From the NCBI RefSeq assembly GCF_012034245.1, contig NZ_JAATEO010000026.1, positions 30,465 through 94,464 on the forward strand: a stretch of 64,000 nucleotides of DNA, written 5' to 3'. The notes under the pieces were generated by a model that saw nothing but the letters and a program-made list of their open reading frames with translations, was not told the origin of the DNA and made no database searches. Numbering within the stretch: the stretch's first letter is position 1; each line of letters starts with the position of its first letter. This document shows, piece after piece, positions 32,366-41,140 of the stretch. The position numbers and the translations under genes are program-made. Source of the stretch: Micromonospora thermarum. Its GTDB lineage: Bacteria > Actinomycetota > Actinomycetes > Mycobacteriales > Micromonosporaceae.

Positions 32366-33226
32366 ATGTTCGACGGATTCACCCTCGACGAGATCGACGT
32401 CGGCGAGGTCCGGCTGCGGGTACGCCACGGCGGGTCCGGCCCGCCGGTGGTGCTGCTGCACGGCCACCCCCGTACGCACGCCACCTGGCACCGGGTGGCG
32501 CCGCTGCTCGCCGACCGGCACACCGTCATCTGCCCGGACCTGCGCGGCTACGGCCGCTCGTCGAAACCGCCGACCACCCCGGACCACACCCCGTACTCGA
32601 AGCGGGCCATGGCCCGCGACGTGGTCGGCCTGCTCGATGCGCTCGGCCACCCACGGGCGGCGGTGGCCGGCCACGACCGCGGCTCGTACGTGGCGATGCG
32701 GACGGCGCTCGACCACCCGCACCGGGTGGAACGACTCGCCGTTCTCGACGGGGTGCCCATCGGCGAGGCCCTCGCCCGGGCCGACGCCCGGTTCGCCTCC
32801 CTCTGGTGGCACTGGTTCTTCCTCGGGCAGACGAGCAAGCCGGCGGAGCGGGTGATCGACGCCGACCCGGACGCCTGGTACCGCGGGTCGCCGGAGCAGA
32901 TGGGCGAGGAGGCGTACGCCGACTACCGGCGGGCCATCCACGACCCGGCGACGGTGCACGCGATGTGCGAGGACTACCGCGCGGGGCTCGGCCCGGACCG
33001 GGCGGCGGACGACGCCGACAAGGCCGCCGGGCGGAAGATCACCTCCCCGGTGCTGTTCTGCTGGTCCACCCGGGACGACATGGTGGACCTGTACGGCGAC
33101 CCCGCGGGGATCTGGCGGGAGTGGGCCGACGACGTGCGCGCCGCCCCGATCGAGTCCGGGCACCACATGGCCGAGGATGCGCCGGAGCAGCTCGCCGCGA
33201 CCCTGGCGGCGTTCCTGGCGGGGTGA
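32366..33226 (+). CDS. alpha/beta hydrolase, haloacetate-dehalogenase-like
   Basis: A 286-residue alpha/beta-hydrolase. The nucleophile is Asp104 in AGHDRGSYVA rather than Ser, with oxyanion region LLHGHPRTH and catalytic His266 in ESGHHMAEDAP. The Asp nucleophile and the WWHWFFLGQ lid match fluoroacetate/haloacetate dehalogenases, which hydrolyse the carbon-halogen bond through an aspartyl ester. Whether the natural substrate is halogenated is unknown. It converges with the DUF3817 gene (12-nt gap). Confidence 0.88.
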   Translation: MFDGFTLDEIDVGEVRLRVRHGGSGPPVVLLHGHPRTHATWHRVAPLLADRHTVICPDLRGYGRSSKPPTTPDHTPYSKRAMARDVVGLLDALGHPRAAVAGHDRGSYVAMRTALDHPHRVERLAVLDGVPIGEALARADARFASLWWHWFFLGQTSKPAERVIDADPDAWYRGSPEQMGEEAYADYRRAIHDPATVHAMCEDYRAGLGPDRAADDADKAAGRKITSPVLFCWSTRDDMVDLYGDPAGIWREWADDVRAAPIESGHHMAEDAPEQLAATLAAFLAG

Positions 33227-33238
33227 GCGCCGAGCGGG

Positions 33239-33583
33239 TCAGCCGACGGGGGCGGCGTCCCGGGCCGGGGCGGGCGCGTCGGCGAGCCGGCCCCGGCGGC
33301 GGGCCCACCGTTCGAAGACCAGGGTGGCGAACGGCGGCACGGCGCAGACCAGGGCCACCCCGGTCGTGAGCAGGCTCCACCGGCGCAGCCGGGCCACCGC
33401 GAGCACCAGGACGCCGTACGTGACGAACAGCGCGCCGTGGATCGGGCCGAAGATCTGCACGCCCAGCTCGTTGGCCGGCGGCCCGTACTTCATCGCCATG
33501 CCGGCCAGCAGGCCCGCCCAGGAGATCGCCTCGGCGATCGCCGCCACGACGAACAGCCGGGTCACGCGTTCCCGCATCGTCAC
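33239..33583 (-). CDS. DUF3817 membrane protein
   Basis: A protein of about 114 residues with three membrane segments (LFVVAAIAEAISWAGLLAGM, IFGPIHGALFVTYGVLVLAV, LLTTGVALVCAVPPFATLVF), matching DUF3817. The motif FGPIHGALF is characteristic. Function unknown. Several starts are possible. The GTG at 33583 sits 8 nt behind GGAAGG, while the upstream GTG (33592) is too close to it and the ATG (33577) is the shortest form. Confidence 0.82.
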   Translation of the reverse strand: MTMRERVTRLFVVAAIAEAISWAGLLAGMAMKYGPPANELGVQIFGPIHGALFVTYGVLVLAVARLRRWSLLTTGVALVCAVPPFATLVFERWARRRGRLADAPAPARDAAPVG

Positions 33584-33765
33584 GAATCCCACCCCTTCCG
33601 CCCGGCCATGCTAGTGCCGCGCCGACTGTGCCCGCCGGGCGCGGACGGGCGGCGCGCGACGGGGATCACGGAGCCCCCGGGTGGGTAGAAGAGGACCGAT
33701 GGCACTTCCCCCACCGGTAACGGCATGCGAACTTAGGGGGAACCAGCGGTGACAGGGTGGTGACC

Positions 33766-35244
33766 ATGGGCGAGGATGTCGGCGCGCGGACCTTCAGCCG
33801 TGAGGATCGAGCCCGGTACCGCGAGAAGGTACGCCGCTGCCTCGACGTCTTCGCCGAGATGCTGCGGGAGTCCCGGTTCGACGTCGACCGGCCGATGACC
33901 GGGCTGGAGATCGAGCTCAACCTCGTCGACGACGAGTCGATGCCCGCCATGCGCAACGCCGACGTCCTCGCCGCCGTGGCCGACCCGGACTTCCAGACCG
34001 AGCTGGGCCAGTTCAACGTCGAGATCAACGTGGCGCCCCGGCGGCTCGCCGGCACCGGCACCGCCGAGTTCGAGGAGCAGGTCCGGGCCAGCCTCAACGC
34101 CGCCGAGGCCAAGGCGCGGACGGTCGGCGCCCACATGGTCATGATCGGGATCCTGCCGACGCTGCGTCCGGAGCACCTGACCGCGGCGACGCTGTCCGCG
34201 AACCCCCGCTACCGACTGCTCAACGAGCAGATCTTCGCGGCCCGCGGCGAGGACCTGCGGATCGCGATCAACGGGGTCGAGCGGCTGGCCGTCACCGCCG
34301 ACACGATCACCCCGGAGGCCGCCTGCACCAGCACCCAGTTCCACCTCCAGGTCAGCCCCGGCCAGTTCGCCGACTACTGGAACTCGGCGCAGGCGATCGC
34401 CGGCATCCAGGTCGCGCTCGGCGCGAACGCGCCCCTGTTCTTCGGGCGCGAACTGTGGCGGGAGACCCGCGTCCCGCTGTTCGAGCAGGCCACCGACACC
34501 CGCGCCGAGGAGATCAAGGCGCAGGGCGTCCGCCCCCGGGTGTGGTTCGGCGAACGCTGGATCACCACCGTCTTCGACCTGTTCGAGGAGAACGTCCGCT
34601 ACTTCCCCGCGCTGCTGCCGATCTGCGAGCCGGAGGACCCGGCCGAGACGCTCGCGGCCGGCGGCGTACCGAAACTCGCCGAGCTGCGGCTGCACAACGG
34701 CACCATCTACCGGTGGAACCGCCCGGTGTACGACGTGCTGAAGGGCCGGCCGCACCTGCGGGTGGAGAACCGGGTCCTGCCGGCCGGGCCGACGGTCGTC
34801 GACACGATCGCCAACGGCGCCTTCTACTTCGGGCTGGTCCGGGCCCTGGCCGAGAGCGACCGGCCGCTGTGGTCGCAGATGTCGTTCAGCGCCGCCGAGG
34901 AGAACTTCACCTCCTGCGCGCGGTACGGCATCGACGCCCAGGTGTTCTGGCCGGGCCTCGGGTACCTGCCGGTCACCGAGCTGGTGCTGCGCCGGCTGCT
35001 GCCGCTGGCCCACCACGGGCTGGACCGCTGGGGCGTGGCCCCGGAGGAGCGGGACCGGCTGCTCGGCATCATCGAGAAGCGCTGCCTGACCGGCCGCAAC
35101 GGCGCGAGCTGGCAGGTGGAGACGCTGCACCGGCTGGAGTCCGCCGACCACCTGGACCGACCCGCGGCGCTGCGCGAGGTGGTCCGCCACTACGTGGACC
35201 TCATGCACAGCAACCGGCCGGTCCACGAGTGGCCGCTGCCCTGA
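33766..35244 (+). CDS. glutamate-cysteine ligase family 2 (GCS2) protein
   Basis: A 492-residue carboxylate-amine ligase of the GCS2 family. Seen: the N-terminal metal/ATP segment MTGLEIELNLVDD, ELGQFNVEINVAP, TSTQFHLQV, and the C-terminal LRLHNGTIYRWNRPVYD and RVLPAGPTVVDTIANGAFYFGL. Family members form gamma-glutamyl peptide bonds, for example with cysteine, but actinobacteria use mycothiol and the acceptor may differ. ATG 33766 is chosen; two GTG codons just upstream are alternatives. A membrane protein follows after 97 bp. Confidence 0.88.
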   Translation: MGEDVGARTFSREDRARYREKVRRCLDVFAEMLRESRFDVDRPMTGLEIELNLVDDESMPAMRNADVLAAVADPDFQTELGQFNVEINVAPRRLAGTGTAEFEEQVRASLNAAEAKARTVGAHMVMIGILPTLRPEHLTAATLSANPRYRLLNEQIFAARGEDLRIAINGVERLAVTADTITPEAACTSTQFHLQVSPGQFADYWNSAQAIAGIQVALGANAPLFFGRELWRETRVPLFEQATDTRAEEIKAQGVRPRVWFGERWITTVFDLFEENVRYFPALLPICEPEDPAETLAAGGVPKLAELRLHNGTIYRWNRPVYDVLKGRPHLRVENRVLPAGPTVVDTIANGAFYFGLVRALAESDRPLWSQMSFSAAEENFTSCARYGIDAQVFWPGLGYLPVTELVLRRLLPLAHHGLDRWGVAPEERDRLLGIIEKRCLTGRNGASWQVETLHRLESADHLDRPAALREVVRHYVDLMHSNRPVHEWPLP

Positions 35245-35341
35245 CCGGTCTCGCCCACAATCAAGCAATCGGGAAGACCCTCGCACCCCCGGCCCGCTCC
35301 ATCATGAAGGCTCACCTTCCGTGACGCCTGAGGAGCCTTCC

Positions 35342-36334
35342 GTGACCCAGACCGACCGGCTCAGCAGCCCCCGCGACGCCACCGATCCGATCCGGCTGCC
35401 GCCCCGCGCCACGTCCCTGTTCGTCAACGGCCACGTCCCGCGCCGACGCGGGCTGCTCATCCTGCTCAGCCTGCTGGGCGGCTTCCTGCTCACCGTGGTC
35501 TGGTCGGCGGAGTTCGTCGACCAGACCATCGGGGACAACGTCGCCGACACGCTGCTGGGCCACGACGCCAGGGAGACGCCGCTGACCGGGGTCGTGGCCG
35601 GCGTGGTGTTCGCGTTCGTCTCCGGTATCGCGGGCACGTTCACCGCGTGCAACATCGCCGCGTTCGGCGCCATCGCTCCCCTCGCCGGCTCGTCCGGCGG
35701 TCGGCTGGGCCGCTTCCTGGCGCCGCTGCGCCCACTGGGCTGGATGGCCGTCGGCATGGTCGCCGTGTCCGCGGTGTACGGCGCGATCGTCGGGCTCGTC
35801 GGGACGTCGATGCCGCAGTTCTCCACCGCCCAGAACACACCCGGGTCGCTGTCGCCGCGCAGCATCCAGTCCATGGTGGTCTTCGGCCTGATCGGGCTGA
35901 TCATGGTCTACCTCGGCCTGGCCGCCCTGAAGGTGGTGCCGGACCCGTTCGCGCGGATCTCCCGCCGGCACCCCAACGCCCCGCTGGTCTTCATGGGCGC
36001 GCTGGTCGCCGGTTTCCTCATCGGACGGCCGTACCCGCTGTTCCGCCAGATGTTCCGGGACGCGGCGGAGAGCGGGAACCCGCTGTACGGCGCGGCGGCG
36101 TTCACCCTTCAGTCGATCGGCAACGTCGTCATCATGGCGGTGCTGTTCCTGCTGCTCGCCTGGTTCGCCGGGAGCCGGCTCCAGGCCTGGTTCGCGGCCC
36201 GCCCGGCCCGGCTGGCGGCGATCACCGGCGCCGCGTTCCTCGTCGCGGGCGCCTTCACGTTCCTGTACTGGGACGTCCGCCTGCTCGCCCGCCGCGAGAT
36301 CATCCCCTGGTACCCGATCGCCCCCTGGGCCTGA
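35342..36334 (+). CDS. polytopic membrane protein of unknown function
   Basis: A 330-residue protein with about seven hydrophobic segments (starting near residues 38, 80, 130, 185, 212, 255 and 283). The segment SGIAGTFTACNIAAFGAIAPLAG faintly recalls CcdA/DsbD-type membrane proteins, but only one Cys is present there. GRPYPLFRQMF is a conspicuous polar loop. GTG 35342 has GAGGAG upstream and is preferred over the GTG at 35321. It is downstream of the GCS2 gene and may be cotranscribed. Confidence 0.75.
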   Translation: MTQTDRLSSPRDATDPIRLPPRATSLFVNGHVPRRRGLLILLSLLGGFLLTVVWSAEFVDQTIGDNVADTLLGHDARETPLTGVVAGVVFAFVSGIAGTFTACNIAAFGAIAPLAGSSGGRLGRFLAPLRPLGWMAVGMVAVSAVYGAIVGLVGTSMPQFSTAQNTPGSLSPRSIQSMVVFGLIGLIMVYLGLAALKVVPDPFARISRRHPNAPLVFMGALVAGFLIGRPYPLFRQMFRDAAESGNPLYGAAAFTLQSIGNVVIMAVLFLLLAWFAGSRLQAWFAARPARLAAITGAAFLVAGAFTFLYWDVRLLARREIIPWYPIAPWA

Positions 36335-36363
36335 CGGGCGGGACTCCCGCGCGTCCGGCCGGT

Positions 36364-36394
36364 GTGGCGCGGCGGCTTCCGGCCGCCGCGCCAC
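36364..36394. terminator. bidirectional terminator
   Basis: A perfect 13-bp stem (36364-36376 with 36382-36394) around TTCCG, midway between the convergent membrane-protein and xylanase genes. Confidence 0.88.
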
Positions 36395-36408
36395 CTGCCG
36401 GTCCGGGG

Positions 36409-37383
36409 TCAGCCCGTGCTGCAGGAGACCGTCGGCCAGGTCCGGTTGCCGTTGTGCTGGATCGTCACGCCCCAGTTGTTGCCGTTGCCGTTCGGCCGGG
36501 CGGTCAGCACCTGGGCGCTGGGGTAGCTGGCGCTGACGTTCCAGGTCGCGATGATCCTGGCGGGGGACGGCACGGTCATCGTCACGGTCCAGGTGGTGGA
36601 GCCGGACACCGAGACGATGAGGTTGTACCGGTCGCTCCACTGCTGGCCCGCGGACAGGGTCGCGGTGCAGCCACCACCACCACCACCGCCGCCGCCGCCG
36701 CCCAGCGTGATGGTGGAGCTGCCGCTGCTCTGGTATCCCTCGGTGGCCATGATCATGTAGTTGTGGCTGCCCAGGTTCATGCCGTTGCGCGCCCAGGCGT
36801 CGAAGTGGTTGCCGCTGGTGATGGTGCCGCCGGTCCGCTTCGACTGCCGGACGCTCCAGAACTGCTTGAACGTCGCGGTGCCGATGATGGACGGCGCGTT
36901 GTAGCGGGTGGTCTCGTAGATGTCGTACGTGCCGCCGTCGCTGGTGACGGTTCCCTTGTACGTCCCGGTCGGCCGGTAGGTGCCCCAGTTGTCGACGATG
37001 TAGTACTCCACGAGCGGGCTCGTCGTCCAGCCGTACAGGGTCAGGTAGGCGTTGCCGGACGGGTTGAAGCTGCCCGAGTAGGTCACGCTCCGGCGCCCGC
37101 CGGTGCTCCAGCCCTTTCCGGCGACGAAGTTTCCGGTGTTGCGCCACGAGGTGCTGTAGTTGCCGCCGGAGCCCAGTTCCATGGAGACGGTCCCGGGGCT
37201 GTCGGTCCAGAACGAGTAGAAGTAGCCGTCGTGGGTGCCGGTCTGGTTGGAGGTGACGGCGGCGCTGGCGGCTCCGGGCAGCATCAGTGATGCCGCGACC
37301 AGCGCCAGGGTGCAGGCACCACCGACGAGCAGCCTGAGGCGGCCGGGTCTGCGGCTTGTCGGGTGGACGGGGGCGTCGTTCAT
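36409..37383 (-). CDS. secreted GH11 endo-1,4-beta-xylanase with CBM2
   Basis: A 324-residue secreted enzyme that cleaves xylan. The signal peptide is residues 1-41 (RRPGRLR then a hydrophobic core, cleavage after AASA or AASAA). The GH11 domain spans 42-227, with nucleophile Glu126 in PLVEYYIVDNWG and acid/base Glu215 in MATEGYQSSG. An 11-Gly linker (228-238) follows, then a CBM2 cellulose-binding module (239-324) with Cys239 near its start, C-terminal Cys321 and surface Trp residues. GGAGGAAG precedes ATG 37383. It is monocistronic, with a long upstream region. Confidence 0.96.
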   Translation of the reverse strand: MNDAPVHPTSRRPGRLRLLVGGACTLALVAASLMLPGAASAAVTSNQTGTHDGYFYSFWTDSPGTVSMELGSGGNYSTSWRNTGNFVAGKGWSTGGRRSVTYSGSFNPSGNAYLTLYGWTTSPLVEYYIVDNWGTYRPTGTYKGTVTSDGGTYDIYETTRYNAPSIIGTATFKQFWSVRQSKRTGGTITSGNHFDAWARNGMNLGSHNYMIMATEGYQSSGSSTITLGGGGGGGGGGGCTATLSAGQQWSDRYNLIVSVSGSTTWTVTMTVPSPARIIATWNVSASYPSAQVLTARPNGNGNNWGVTIQHNGNRTWPTVSCSTG

Positions 37384-37773
37384 GCGCGCTTCCTCCTCGT
37401 GAAGGCTGGCGAGGGCCAGGCAGCGCCGTACGACCGGGCGGGGCGGTGGGCGACCACCGCGCGCCGGCATCGCACAACGCGGCAGGGGGTGGTGGCCGGT
37501 CGCCGTGCGGCCGACGACCGGAGACCGGGTCGCGGCGGCGACCCGGATCGACAGATGTCGAGGTCAGTCGATGCCGAAAGTATCGAACGACACCGTAAGG
37601 TCGTCAATATGTCCCGGAAATGTTTCGGAAGCGGATTGGTGCCCTGGGCGGCGAGGTTCGCTTACGACCTGGCACCAGCCCCACGGCAACCGGTCGAGGT
37701 TCGGTCTGACGCCGAGCTGCCATCGTGGACCTGGCCGCATGTTCCGGAACTCTTCCGGGCCGGGTCGGCGCAG
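37384..37773. other. 390-bp region upstream of the xylanase gene
   Basis: No gene seen. The part from 37550 to 37640 is AT-richer than its surroundings and probably contains the xylanase promoter. It carries GAAA-TG-TTTC at 37617-37626, a short dyad of the kind described for xylan-responsive repressors of actinomycetes. The assignment is from memory and weak. Confidence 0.4.
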
Positions 37774-37863
37774 TCAGCGGCCGTGACGCCGGGTGCCGGG
37801 CAGGTCGCGCACGATGAGCAACGACCACCTGTCGCCGACGAGGTCCAGCGTGCCGGCGATGGC
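37774..37863 (-). pseudogene. remnant of an HxlR-family regulator
   Basis: The minus strand encodes AIAGTLDLVGDRWSLLIVRDL, the signature helix-turn region of HxlR regulators (normally LDLVGDRWSLLIVRDLL followed by GPRRF). It runs into PGTRRHGR and a stop. About 30 codons are recognisable; both the N-terminal Cys-containing part and the recognition half are gone. It lies back to back with a truncated membrane-protein gene, marking a deletion or recombination scar. Confidence 0.75.
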
Positions 37864-38323
37864 GGTGGTCGTACTCGCTCTCCGCTCGTCGCGGTTCCGC
37901 GCCTGGGCCCGCGGCCTCGACCTACGGTTCCTCACCCTGCTGCAAACTTGGCGGGTCGCCGGGCTCGCGTTCCTGGCGCTCGCCGCCGTCCACGCTCTCC
38001 CGGCCGGCTTCGCCCTGCCCGCCGGCATCGGCGATGTGGCGATCGGCCTGACCGCGCCGCTCGTGGCGGCGTTCGTGATCGGCCGCTCCCGGCGCCTGTT
38101 CGTCGCCTGGACGGCACTGGGGATCGCCGATCTGGTCGCCGCCGTCACGCTGGGCGTCCTCTACTCGGACAACCCGGTCGGCGTCCTGCACGGTGACGTC
38201 GGCACCGGCATCATGGCCAGCCTGCCGATGAGCCTCGTCCCGGCCTTCGGCGTCCCCGTCACGCTGGTGGCGCACACCCTGTCGTTGGTCAACGTCACGG
38301 GCCGCGCAGCGGTCGACAGGTGA
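37859..38323 (+). pseudogene. 5'-truncated membrane protein gene
   Basis: An ORF (ATG 37859, 154 codons) whose protein-like sequence begins abruptly at SSRFRAWARGLDLRFLTLLQTWRVAG. Four hydrophobic segments follow (AGLAFLALAAVHALPAGFALPAG, VAIGLTAPLVAAFVIG, FVAWTALGIADLVAAVTLGVL, and one near the C-terminus). The first residues read antisense through the HxlR remnant, so the native N-terminus is lost. It may still be translated, but it looks like the 3' part of a longer gene. A terminator follows directly. Confidence 0.6.
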
Positions 38324-38325
38324 CG

Positions 38326-38361
38326 CGGCCGGGTGGCTCGTGTCGTCGAGCCACCCGGCCG
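38326..38361. terminator. bidirectional terminator
   Basis: A perfect 15-bp stem (38326-38340 with 38347-38361) with a 6-nt loop, between the truncated membrane-protein gene and the convergent epoxide hydrolase gene. Confidence 0.9.
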
Positions 38362-38395
38362 CCCGCCGAGTGGGGCACGTGCAGAGTTTGGTCAG

Positions 38396-39625
38396 CTATC
38401 GGAGCGAGCGGAAGGCCGTGCGGACCTCTTCGGACAGGAGCTGCGGCTGTTCCCAGGCCGCGAAGTGCCCGCCCTTGTCGAGCTTGTTGTAGTGGATGAG
38501 GTTCGGGTACGCCTGCTCCGCCCAACTCCTCGGCGCCTCGTACATCTCATTCGGGAAGACACTGACGGCAGCCGGGACGGAGACGTTCTTCGCGGCGAAG
38601 AAGGAGAAGGTGTTCTCCGCGTAGATGCGCGCCGCGGAGACGCCCGTGTTCGTCAGCCAGAAGAGCGTGATGTTGTCGAGGATGTCGTCCGGGGTCAGGC
38701 CACGGGGTTGTCCGGCGAAGACCTCGCAGATCAGGTCGAGGCTTCGAGCGTCGTGGTCGATCATGAAGGTCGCCAGGCCGACGGGGGAATCCGCGAATCC
38801 GGTCAGTGTCTCCGGGCGCGTCCCCATGATGAGGGCGTAGGCGGAGTGCTTCCAGAAGAAGTCGATCCGCTCGCACGTGCGCCGCTCCTCGTCGGAGAGA
38901 CCGGCGGGCAGCCTCCCCAGCGCGTCGTTCACCCCGGTGATGTCGGACTGCAACAGGCTGTCGATGTCGGGCGGGACCACACCCGGCATGTTGGTGTGGA
39001 CGCCGAGCAGCTCCGGCGGCGCCTCCAACCCCATGAGATCCGTGATGAGCGCTCCCCAGTCACCGCCCTGTGCCACATAGCGCGTGTATCCGAGGCGCTT
39101 CATCAGCTCGATCCAGGCGCGCGCGACCCGGTCGGGCCCCCAGCCGGGCTCGCTCGGCTTGCCCGAGAAGCCGAAGCCCGGCATCGACGGGATCACCAGG
39201 TGGAAGGCGTCCGACGCGTCGGCGCCGTGCGCCGTGGGATCGGTCAGCGGGCCCACGAGCTTCAACTGCTCGATCACCGACCCGGGCCACCCGTGCGTGA
39301 CGATGAGCGGCATCGCGTCCTCGTGCTTGGAACGGACGTGGATGAAGTGGATGTCGAGCCCGTCGATCTCGGTGATGAAGTTCGGTAGGGCGTTGAGCCG
39401 CGCCTCGACCTTGCGCCAGTCGTACTCCTTCTCCCAGTAGCGCGCGAGCGCCTGACTCGTCTCGAGCGGTACGCCCTGCGACTGGTCGTTGACCGGCTGT
39501 TTCTCGGGCCAGCGGGTCGCCGCGATACGCTTCCGCAGCGCGTCGAGATCCGCCTCGGGGACCTCGACCCGGAACGGCCGGATGTCCGTGGCGGTGCGGG
39601 TCAGTGTCTGGGTCCTGGCGGCCAT
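38396..39625 (-). CDS. epoxide hydrolase (EHN-domain type)
   Basis: A 409-residue alpha/beta hydrolase with the N-terminal epoxide hydrolase domain (IRPFRVEVPEADLDALRKRI, YDWRKVEARLNALPNF). HGWPGSV forms the oxyanion motif. Nucleophile Asp189 lies in QGGDWGALI and catalytic His387 in KGGHFAAWEQP. It hydrolyses epoxides to diols; the natural epoxide is unknown. It is the last of five genes on the minus strand (41923-42879, 41137-41850, 40244-41140, 39684-40202, then this one), all with short gaps. Confidence 0.92.
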   Translation of the reverse strand: MAARTQTLTRTATDIRPFRVEVPEADLDALRKRIAATRWPEKQPVNDQSQGVPLETSQALARYWEKEYDWRKVEARLNALPNFITEIDGLDIHFIHVRSKHEDAMPLIVTHGWPGSVIEQLKLVGPLTDPTAHGADASDAFHLVIPSMPGFGFSGKPSEPGWGPDRVARAWIELMKRLGYTRYVAQGGDWGALITDLMGLEAPPELLGVHTNMPGVVPPDIDSLLQSDITGVNDALGRLPAGLSDEERRTCERIDFFWKHSAYALIMGTRPETLTGFADSPVGLATFMIDHDARSLDLICEVFAGQPRGLTPDDILDNITLFWLTNTGVSAARIYAENTFSFFAAKNVSVPAAVSVFPNEMYEAPRSWAEQAYPNLIHYNKLDKGGHFAAWEQPQLLSEEVRTAFRSLR

Positions 39626-39683
39626 GGGGGCCTCCTTCTCGCTCGGGTTCGGTCGGACGTCCAGCCCTGCGCGGGGCGGGAGA

Positions 39684-40202
39684 CTAGGCGTCGCTCTGCC
39701 CCCGGCGGGGGAGCTTCCAGTCCGGCCGGACGAAGTGGCAGGTGTAGCCCCCGGGATGCTTCTCCAGGTAGTCCTGGTGCTCCGGCTCGGCCTCCCAGAA
39801 GGGGCCGGCGGGGCTGACCTCGGTGACCACCTTGCCCGGCCACAGCCCGGAGGCGTCGACGTCGGCGATCGTGTCCTCGGCGACCTTCCGTTGCTGGTCG
39901 TCGGTGTAGAAGATGGCCGACCGGTAGCTGACCCCCACGTCGTTGCCCTGCCGGTTCTTCGTGGTCGGGTCGTGGACCTGGAAGAAGAACTCGAGAAGAT
40001 CCCGGTAGGTCAGCTTGTCCGGGTCGTAGACGATCTCGATCGCCTCGGCGTGGGAGCCGTGGTTGTGGTACGTCGCGTTCGGCACGTCCCCGCCGGTGTA
40101 TCCGACCCGGGTGGCGACCACCCCGGGGCGCTTTCGGATGAGGTCCTGCATCCCCCAGAAGCAGCCACCCGCCAGGATCGCCTTCTCGGTCGTGTCGGTC
40201 AT
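39684..40202 (-). CDS. msrA: peptide methionine-S-sulfoxide reductase MsrA
   Basis: A 172-residue MsrA that reduces methionine-S-sulfoxide in proteins. The active-site motif AGGCFWGMQDLIRKRPGV contains the catalytic Cys, followed by VGYTGGD, YHNHGSHAEAIEIVYDP and the C-terminal YTCHFVRPDW with a possible resolving Cys. ATG 40202 has GGGGAGGGG upstream. It sits 41 nt behind the thioredoxin-like gene, in a run of redox and detoxification genes. Confidence 0.95.
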   Translation of the reverse strand: MTDTTEKAILAGGCFWGMQDLIRKRPGVVATRVGYTGGDVPNATYHNHGSHAEAIEIVYDPDKLTYRDLLEFFFQVHDPTTKNRQGNDVGVSYRSAIFYTDDQQRKVAEDTIADVDASGLWPGKVVTEVSPAGPFWEAEPEHQDYLEKHPGGYTCHFVRPDWKLPRRGQSDA

Positions 40203-40243
40203 CGTTCCCCTCCCCTGTCCGTTCTCACCACATCGGCACACTC

Positions 40244-41140
40244 CTAGGGGCCGAACGTGAAGACGTACGCGCGGAAGCCGGGCTGGTCGGTGACGAGGGT
40301 CAGTACGTGCTCGACCCGGGACGCGTCGGCGACGAGCCGGATCATTCGTGCCCGGTCGATCCGCGCCACCGCGTCCGGGCCGACGTCAGCGCCGCGCCCG
40401 TCGCCGATCGGGTCCCCGTCCAGCAGCACCCGGATCGCGGCCGGCCCGGCGGGTCCCGGGTCGACGACGACGTTCACCTCGCCGGCGTTGAAGGGCAGGG
40501 CGAGTTCGCCGGTGCCGCCGGCCAGTTCGATGTACTCGCCGCCGTTGACCCAGTCGCCGGTCAGGTGGAAGGTGCCCGGTATCCCCCGGTTGGCGCCGAC
40601 GTACGTCTCCGGGGTGACGCCGAAGTAGGAGGGCTCCCCGGTCGTGGCGAAGGCCCTCGCCTCCGGACTCACCGGCGGCAGCTTGGTACGCGGCGCCCTG
40701 ACCTCCAGTAGCCGCCGGATCTCCGACTCGACGCGCTCGTACGCGCCCTCGCCGACCCACCGGTCGACGAGTCGTCCGTCGGCGTCGAAGAGGTACTTCG
40801 CGGGCCAGGCGTCGTTGCGGAGGGCCCGCCAGAACGTGAAGTCGTTGTCGAGCGCGACGGGGTAGGTGAGGCCGTGGTCCCGGATCGCCCGGTCGATGTT
40901 CTCGGCGTGCCGGCCGAACTCGAACTCGGGGGCGTGCACGCCGATGACGGTCAGGCCCAGGTCGGCGTAGTCGCGGTGCCACGCCTTGACGTAGGGCGCG
41001 GTGCGGATCCAGTTGACGCAGGTGTACTCCCAGATGTCGACCAGGACCACCCGGCCGCGCAGGTCGTCGGGGGTCAGCGGCGGCGAGTTGACCCACCGCT
41101 CGACGGTGATGGGCGGGAGTTGCAAGGTCATGTGCCTCAT
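40244..41140 (-). CDS. thioredoxin-like (TlpA/DipZ C-terminal type) protein with a single active-site Cys
   Basis: A 298-residue protein. A thioredoxin fold spans residues 20-150 (VVLVDIWEYTCVNWIRTAPYVKAWHRDYADLGLTVIGVHAPEF). A C-terminal beta domain (residues 165-298: FATTGEPSYFGVTPETYVGAN, ELAGGTGELALPFNAGEVNVVV) is as in DipZ C-termini. The family CxxC reads Cys41-Val-Asn-Trp44, so the resolving Cys is missing. There is no signal peptide. Its ATG overlaps the stop of the DUF1223 gene (ATGA), implying paired synthesis. Confidence 0.87.
   Translation of the reverse strand: MRHMTLQLPPITVERWVNSPPLTPDDLRGRVVLVDIWEYTCVNWIRTAPYVKAWHRDYADLGLTVIGVHAPEFEFGRHAENIDRAIRDHGLTYPVALDNDFTFWRALRNDAWPAKYLFDADGRLVDRWVGEGAYERVESEIRRLLEVRAPRTKLPPVSPEARAFATTGEPSYFGVTPETYVGANRGIPGTFHLTGDWVNGGEYIELAGGTGELALPFNAGEVNVVVDPGPAGPAAIRVLLDGDPIGDGRGADVGPDAVARIDRARMIRLVADASRVEHVLTLVTDQPGFRAYVFTFGP

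Noticed and set aside
36660..36720. Run of CCA/CCG trinucleotides as a microsatellite
   Set aside because: It encodes the 11-Gly linker between the GH11 and CBM2 domains, a normal feature of secreted glycosidases.
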